Below are positions 59,880-64,000 of a DNA stretch of 64,000 bases, piece after piece; positions within the stretch are counted from its first letter, which is position 1; each line of letters starts with the position of its first letter. Origin of the DNA: UBA7803 sp034522075 (GTDB taxonomy: Bacteria; Pseudomonadota; Gammaproteobacteria; Pseudomonadales; Azotimanducaceae); the NCBI GenBank assembly GCA_034522075.1, contig JAXHLO010000021.1, forward strand, positions 73,970 to 137,969. The letters are read 5' to 3'. The notes below the pieces were generated by a model. The model did no database searches, was not told the origin of the DNA, and saw only the letters and a program-made list of their open reading frames with translations. The translations under genes were made by a program, and so were the position numbers.

Positions 59880-60060
59880 GATGAGTCTCTCCCGACGCAG
59901 GCTGGTGCATCCGTCATCTTGAGCGGTACAGACGAGCCACCGCTGCGAAAGTACCCGCGAACCTGGCCTCGGGCAAGCTGCGTCGCACGGGTGGCTCGCA
60001 ATCCGGATGCGGCTGCATTACAACGGAACCCTCACACAGCATAACCACTGGAAGCAGATG

Positions 60061-60816
60061 ATGAGAGACCTAGAAGGACGCGTCGCCTGGGTCACCGGCG
60101 CCGGAACCGGGATTGGCGAGGCCGGCGCTGCGGCGTTGGCCGATGCCGGTATGACCGTAGTGCTGTCAGGACGCCGCCGTGACAAGCTGGATCTCGTGGC
60201 GAAGCGCATCGGGCCGAAAGCGGAGGTAGCAGTCCTGGACGTGGCGGACAAAGCCGCGGTCGCGGCGGTCGCCGGGGACATTCTCGGCCGCCATGGGCGT
60301 GTCGATGTGCTGGTCAGCAGTGCCGGTATCAATATCCGCGGCCGGCACTGGCATGAACTGTCCACCGACGACTGGGACCAGGTGATCCGGGTCGACCTGG
60401 ATGGTGCCTTCTATTGTGCCCGGGCGGTGCTGCCGGCCATGCGGGAGCAGGGGGATGGACTCATCATCAACGTGTCGTCGTGGGCCGGCAACCATGTGTC
60501 GATGATCACCGGTCCTGCCTACACGGCAGCCAAGCACGCCATGAATGCCATGAACGAAACCATCAACATGGAGGCAGGCATTGACGGTGTGCGCGCCTGC
60601 GCCGTCTGCCCCGGCGAAGTCGCTACGCCCATTCTCGATAATCGGCCCGTTCCGGTGAGCGATGCCGACCGCGCCCGCATGGTCCAGCCCGACGATTGCG
60701 GTGAGATCATTGCCTTTCTGGCACGGCTGCCGGCACATGTGTGCATCAATGAGCTCACCGTGAGTCCCACCTGGAACCGGGGTTACGTGGCCCAGGCCCA
60801 GGCCCTCAAGGGTTGA
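60061..60816 (+). CDS. SDR-family oxidoreductase
   Basis: A 251-residue short-chain dehydrogenase/reductase. The cofactor motif is VTGAGTGIGEAGAAALADAGM, followed by LVSSAGIN and a catalytic triad of Ser (IINVSSWAGN) and YxxxK (YTAAKHAMNAM). It oxidises or reduces a carbonyl/hydroxyl with NAD(P); the substrate is unknown. ATG 60058 or 60061 follows a GGAAG-like site. The 180-base gap to the divergent PhyH gene contains an inverted repeat CGAGCCACC/GGTGGCTCG (59933-59998). The 3' end overlaps the LLM copy 5 by 11 bases tail to tail. Confidence 0.9.
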   Translation: MRDLEGRVAWVTGAGTGIGEAGAAALADAGMTVVLSGRRRDKLDLVAKRIGPKAEVAVLDVADKAAVAAVAGDILGRHGRVDVLVSSAGINIRGRHWHELSTDDWDQVIRVDLDGAFYCARAVLPAMREQGDGLIINVSSWAGNHVSMITGPAYTAAKHAMNAMNETINMEAGIDGVRACAVCPGEVATPILDNRPVPVSDADRARMVQPDDCGEIIAFLARLPAHVCINELTVSPTWNRGYVAQAQALKG

Positions 60817-61732
60817 GGGCGGCCACTTCGGGGAGCAGCTGCTCGATGAACAGCCGCGTCTGTGCTATGTAGTCCGCGCCGTCTGCGGCAATGGGCCGCA
60901 GGACGAATTTGTGTACGCCCGCCTGGTGGAATTCCCGCAGCAGGGCCAGCATCTCGGTGCTGCCGCCCACGGCCATGAAACCCTGCGGCGGCCGCCCCAG
61001 GCGTTTTTCCAGTTGCTCGGCAAAGCGCGCCACCACCGGCTCTTCCGCGCTGCCGAAGCGGAACGCGAAGCCGGCACCGTAGTGGTCCTCGTCGATGCAG
61101 CGCCCGACCTCGGTAACGCGGGCTTTGATAGCGGTAATGACACGTCCGGCCTGTGCGGGCGAGTCGATGCCGGCCTGCCAGCCGGTACCCCAGCGGGCAG
61201 TGCGTTCGATGGCCTGGTCGGCGGAGCCGCCGACCCAGAGCGGCAGCGGCTGCTGAACCGGGCGCGGGGCGATGCTCGCCTCGTCCAGCCGGTAGTGGCG
61301 GCCGTGGAAGGTCACGCTGTCTTCCGACCACAGGCGGGACATGATTTCGAGCCCTTCGTCGGTGCGCCGGCCGCGTCCCTTGGTGGGTATGCCGGTGGCC
61401 GCATAGTCGCGCCCCAGCGCGCTGCCGACGCCGAAGGCCGGCAGCAGCCGCCCCTCCGAGAGGACGTCGATGGTGGCGCAGGCCTTTGCCGTCAGCACCG
61501 GCTCGCGCAGGCCGAGGCTCGCCACGTTCATGCCGAACTTCACGCGCCTGGTAGCGCCGGCCAGTGCGGCCATCACACTCATGCATTCCAGGTTGGCATC
61601 GCGGCCCATGAGCCGGTCGCTCTGCCACAGCGAATCCACGCCGCCGTTGTCGCACAGATCGACCCATTGCCAGAATTCCCGCGCATCGGCAAAGGGAAAA
61701 TTGGCCAGGCCCAGGCCGGCACTGATGGTCAT
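60806..61732 (-). CDS. LLM-class F420-dependent oxidoreductase (copy 5)
   Basis: A 308-residue LLM protein coupled to an ABC permease by ATGA overlap (61729-61732). N-terminus MTISAGLGLANFPFADAREFWQWVDLCDNGGVDSLWQSD, then GRLLPAFGVGSALGRDYAATGIPTKGRGRRTDEGLEIMSRLW and PLWVGGSADQAIERTARWGTGW. This is a classic LLM/flavin-dependent luciferase-like layout with F420-type affinity inferred. Being the last gene of an Opp/Dpp-type uptake operon suggests the enzyme acts on whatever the transporter imports. The long upstream frame is inside the permease gene. Confidence 0.88.
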   Translation of the reverse strand: MTISAGLGLANFPFADAREFWQWVDLCDNGGVDSLWQSDRLMGRDANLECMSVMAALAGATRRVKFGMNVASLGLREPVLTAKACATIDVLSEGRLLPAFGVGSALGRDYAATGIPTKGRGRRTDEGLEIMSRLWSEDSVTFHGRHYRLDEASIAPRPVQQPLPLWVGGSADQAIERTARWGTGWQAGIDSPAQAGRVITAIKARVTEVGRCIDEDHYGAGFAFRFGSAEEPVVARFAEQLEKRLGRPPQGFMAVGGSTEMLALLREFHQAGVHKFVLRPIAADGADYIAQTRLFIEQLLPEVAALNP

Positions 61733-62631
61733 AGTGAGCTTCCGGTTTCGCTGAGGCGGGAATTGTACCCTGCCAGGTGCGGGCCACGGCGGTGTTCGCT
61801 GCTCGGCCCGCGCGGGTCGAACTGATCGCGCAGACGATCGCCCAGCATGTTGATGCTCCAGACGGTGACGGCGAGCAGGGCGGCAGGAAAGACCAGTGCC
61901 CACGGGGCGGATTCCATGGTCTGAGCGCCGTCGGCAATGAGCACACCCCAACTGGTATTCGGTTCCTGTACCCCGAGGCCGAGAAAGCTGATGAAACTTT
62001 CGGCGAGGATGACGCCGGGTATGGTCAGCGTGCCGTAGACCAGGGCCGGGCCGGCCACATTGGGTATCACGTGCCGGGCCAGGATGCCGGCCGTGGTGGC
62101 GCCCATGGCACGCGCGGCGTCCACATAGGCTTCGTGACGCACGCGCAGGGTCTGGCCGCGCACGATGCGCGCCAGATCGAGCCAGAATACGGCTCCCAGA
62201 CCGACGAACAGCAGATAGGGGTTTCGTCCGAACACCACCACCAGCAGGATCACCACCAGCACGAAGGGAATGGCATAGAGCACGTCGACGATGCGCATCA
62301 TGAGATTGTCCGCGCGCCCGCCCAGATAGCCTGCGGCGGCGCCCCAGGGCACACCGATGAGCATGCTCACCAGGGTGGCCACGCCGGCGACGGACAACGA
62401 GACCTGAGCCCCCATGGCGGTCCGCACCAGCAGGTCGCGGCCCACCAGATCGGTACCGAACCAGTGGCTGGCGCTGGGCGGCGCCTGCAGCGCGTTCCAG
62501 TCGATTTCGTTCGGCTCCCAGGGTGAAAACAAGGGCCCGAACAGAGCCAGCGCGATGATGCCGGCCAGCAGGCCGCTGCACAGACGCGCAAGCCCGGTGT
62601 CGAGCAGGGCCCGGTACAGGGCGCGGCCCAT
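61729..62631 (-). CDS. Peptide/nickel-type ABC permease, DppC/OppC family
   Basis: A 300-residue inner-membrane permease of the Dpp/Opp class. The N-terminal TM (LCSGLLAGIIALALFGPLF) is followed by the FGTDLVGRDLLVRTAMGAQVSL motif typical of OppC-type proteins and the EAA loop (EAYVDAARAMGATTAGILARHVIPN) that contacts the ATPase. Typical substrates are peptides, nickel or other solutes. Starts at 62631 with a one-base overlap to the oppB stop; coupled to LLM copy 5 downstream. Confidence 0.93.
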   Translation of the reverse strand: MGRALYRALLDTGLARLCSGLLAGIIALALFGPLFSPWEPNEIDWNALQAPPSASHWFGTDLVGRDLLVRTAMGAQVSLSVAGVATLVSMLIGVPWGAAAGYLGGRADNLMMRIVDVLYAIPFVLVVILLVVVFGRNPYLLFVGLGAVFWLDLARIVRGQTLRVRHEAYVDAARAMGATTAGILARHVIPNVAGPALVYGTLTIPGVILAESFISFLGLGVQEPNTSWGVLIADGAQTMESAPWALVFPAALLAVTVWSINMLGDRLRDQFDPRGPSSEHRRGPHLAGYNSRLSETGSSL

Positions 62632-63551
62632 CACAGGCTGATCCGGATGCGCGGATCGAGGCGCGCGTAGGCCAGATCCACCAGTAGATTGAAGACCAGT
62701 ATGAGGGCGGCGTAGACGATCACCACGCCCATCACCAGGGTGTAGTCGCGGTTCAGTGCACCCTGCACGAAGTAGCGGCCGATGCCGGGCAGATCGAATA
62801 CCTGCTCGATGACCACAGAGCCGGTTAGCAGGGATGCTGCTGCCGGCGCCAGGAACGAAACTACCGGCAGCAGAGCCAGGGGCAGAACGTGGCGGCGCAG
62901 AATGCGCCGGCGCGGCAGGCCCTTGGCCCGGGCCGTGCGTACGTGGGGCTCGGTCATGGTTTCCGCCACGCTGCCGCGGGTCAGGCGCGCGATGGCCGCC
63001 GTGAAAGGCGCAGCCAGAGTCAGCGCCGGCAGTATGTAGTGTGCCGGGCTGCCGATGCCGCCGGTGGGCAGCCAGCCCAGCCACACGCTGACCACCAGCA
63101 GCGCAACCGGTGCCACCACGATGGCGGGCAGGGCCAGACCCAGGTTCGTCACGCCCATGAGGGTGCGGTCCCAACTGCTGCCGGGCGATAGCCCGGCCAC
63201 AGCCCCTATGCCGATGCCGATACCGGCGGCCAGCAGGAGCGCCAGGCCGCCAACCAGCAGACTGACCGGCGCGCCGCTGGCCACCAGGTCATTGACGGAA
63301 AAGTCTTTCTGTTTGAAGGATGGTCCCAGGTCCCCCTGGAAGAGCATGCCGAGGTAGCGGGCATATTGCGTCGGCAGCGGTTCGTCCAGGTGGTAGGCGG
63401 CGAGCAGGTTGGCTTCCACCTCGGCCGGCAGGCGCCGTTCGCCGTCAAACGGCCCGCCGGGCGCCAGACGCAACAGGAAGAACACCGCGGTGACGATGAT
63501 CCAGAAGGTGACCAGCGACCACACCAGCCGGCGCAGCACATAGCGCGCCAT
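62631..63551 (-). CDS. Peptide/nickel-type ABC permease, DppB/OppB family
   Basis: A 306-residue permease. N-terminal MARYVLRRLVWSLVTFWIIVTAVFFLLRLAPGGPFDGER is the DppB/OppB start; the EAA loop is EPHVRTARAKGLPRRRILRRHVLPLALLPV and the C-terminus ends LVDLAYARLDPRIRI, all typical. It pairs with the OppC-type permease (one-base overlap) and follows an oligopeptide-binding protein gene by 33 bases. ATPase subunits are not in the window. Confidence 0.94.
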   Translation of the reverse strand: MARYVLRRLVWSLVTFWIIVTAVFFLLRLAPGGPFDGERRLPAEVEANLLAAYHLDEPLPTQYARYLGMLFQGDLGPSFKQKDFSVNDLVASGAPVSLLVGGLALLLAAGIGIGIGAVAGLSPGSSWDRTLMGVTNLGLALPAIVVAPVALLVVSVWLGWLPTGGIGSPAHYILPALTLAAPFTAAIARLTRGSVAETMTEPHVRTARAKGLPRRRILRRHVLPLALLPVVSFLAPAAASLLTGSVVIEQVFDLPGIGRYFVQGALNRDYTLVMGVVIVYAALILVFNLLVDLAYARLDPRIRISL

Positions 63552-63584
63552 CTCAGCTCGCCTCGACGGATGCCGGACGTCTGG

Positions 63585-64000
63585 TCATTGCCAGTACAGG
63601 AATCGGGCCGGATGGGCGTCCCTGGGATTGTCGTGCCAGCCCCCCAGGCGCGGCGTAACGAGCCGGCGCACCATCACCGAATACAGCGGCACCACGGGGT
63701 AATCGGCAATGCCGGCCGCCTCGGCACGGCGCAGCAGCGCATTGCGCTCGTCGAGGTCGGCTGCGGCGCCGGCGCGGATCATGTGCCGGTCGAATTCGTC
63801 GCTGGCATAGCCGCCGTAGTTGACGTCGCCGGTGTCCGAGCGCCACAGGCCCAGGTAATGCTCAGGATTGCTTTCACCGAACCAGCCGGCCATGGCCACC
63901 TGAAAATTACCCTGGCGCAGGTCGCTGAAGTGCGCTTTGAGTTCGCTCTGGTGCAGCCGGGTAATCACGCCGAGAGATTGCCAGAAAGCCGCGATGGCCA
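63585..64000 (-). CDS. Solute-binding protein of Opp/Dpp-type ABC transporter (C-terminal part)
   Basis: The 3' end of a family 5 extracellular solute-binding protein; the gene continues beyond the window edge. Visible residues include AAFWQSLGVITRLHQSELKAHFSDLRQGNFQVAMAGWFGESNPEHYLGLW, typical of the C-terminal lobe of DppA/OppA proteins, and RAEAAGIADYPVVPLYSVMVRRLVTPRLGGW near the end. First visible gene of the transporter operon. The substrate is unknown; this class binds peptides, nickel, heme or other solutes. Confidence 0.9.
   Translation of the reverse strand, partial: AIAAFWQSLGVITRLHQSELKAHFSDLRQGNFQVAMAGWFGESNPEHYLGLWRSDTGDVNYGGYASDEFDRHMIRAGAAADLDERNALLRRAEAAGIADYPVVPLYSVMVRRLVTPRLGGWHDNPRDAHPARFLYWQ

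Noticed and set aside
59933..59998. 9-bp inverted repeat between PhyH and SDR genes
   Set aside because: Arms are 48 bases apart and short; not distinguishable from chance in GC-rich DNA.
1..64000. CRISPR arrays, tRNAs, rRNAs, IS elements or prophage
   Set aside because: No regularly spaced repeats, cloverleaf structures, transposase, integrase or phage genes were recognised.

Overview
The window reads as chromosomal DNA of a high-GC, aerobic, heterotrophic gammaproteobacterium. Evidence for this placement includes PBP1B, a TcyP/YdjN-type cystine symporter, glcDEF, a Dps gene preceded by an OxyR-type operator, a TPP riboswitch on a TonB-dependent receptor, and GTRGGAGCG-type REP palindromes like those of pseudomonads and xanthomonads. 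I see no rRNA, tRNA, CRISPR array, IS transposase or prophage, and no recognisable transcription factor gene. Genus cannot be fixed from this sequence; the gene content suggests a lipid- or hydrocarbon-degrading lineage.

Layout. 1-2.2 kb: a DUF6279-like lipoprotein, dps, and a PspC pair. 2.3-14.3 kb: lipid and CoA metabolism (CoA transferase, two acyl-CoA synthetases, two thioesterases, GlpD), a degenerate GGDEF protein, a cystine symporter and a LigT-like phosphoesterase. 14.2-19.9 kb, minus strand: a small unknown protein, a frameshifted MBL hydrolase, GNAT, a large AsmA/DUF748 protein and RidA. 20-24.6 kb: an outer-membrane protein and glycolate oxidase glcDEF. 24.6-28.1 kb, minus strand: PBP1B and neighbours. 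28.2-31.6 kb: the TPP-riboswitch-controlled receptor, a DsbA-like protein and a glutaredoxin. 31.7-39.1 kb: three luciferase-like (LLM) F420-type oxidoreductases with a crotonase, a histidine phosphatase, an aminotransferase and an APH-type kinase. 39.3-50.8 kb: lytic transglycosylase, HAD phosphatase, FATP-type acyl-CoA synthetase, MBL hydrolases, serine hydrolase, an ACAD10/11-like dehydrogenase, and assorted enzymes. 50.8-52.3 kb: an MFS transporter behind a leader ORF and terminator. 52.4-58.0 kb: a complete coenzyme F420 operon on the minus strand (npdG-cofE-cofD-cofC-fbiC). 58.1-64 kb: a divergent fourth LLM enzyme, a frameshifted phytanoyl-CoA dioxygenase, an SDR, a fifth LLM enzyme, and an Opp/Dpp-type ABC transporter cut off by the window end.

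How it fits together. The most notable system is a self-contained F420 economy. The operon makes the deazaflavin chromophore (FbiC), activates and transfers the phospho-acid side chain (CofC, CofD), adds glutamates (CofE) and reduces F420 with NADPH (NpdG). At least five LLM-family enzymes in the same 64 kb could spend that F420H2. They sit among acyl-CoA ligases, CoA transferases, acyl-CoA dehydrogenase, crotonase, SDR and PhyH genes, which suggests F420-dependent redox steps in degradation of fatty, alicyclic or similar hydrophobic acids. A separately encoded APH-kinase plus ACAD10/11-like pair suggests a route for 4-hydroxy acids. Two genes carry single-base frameshifts; whether they are real or assembly errors cannot be told here.
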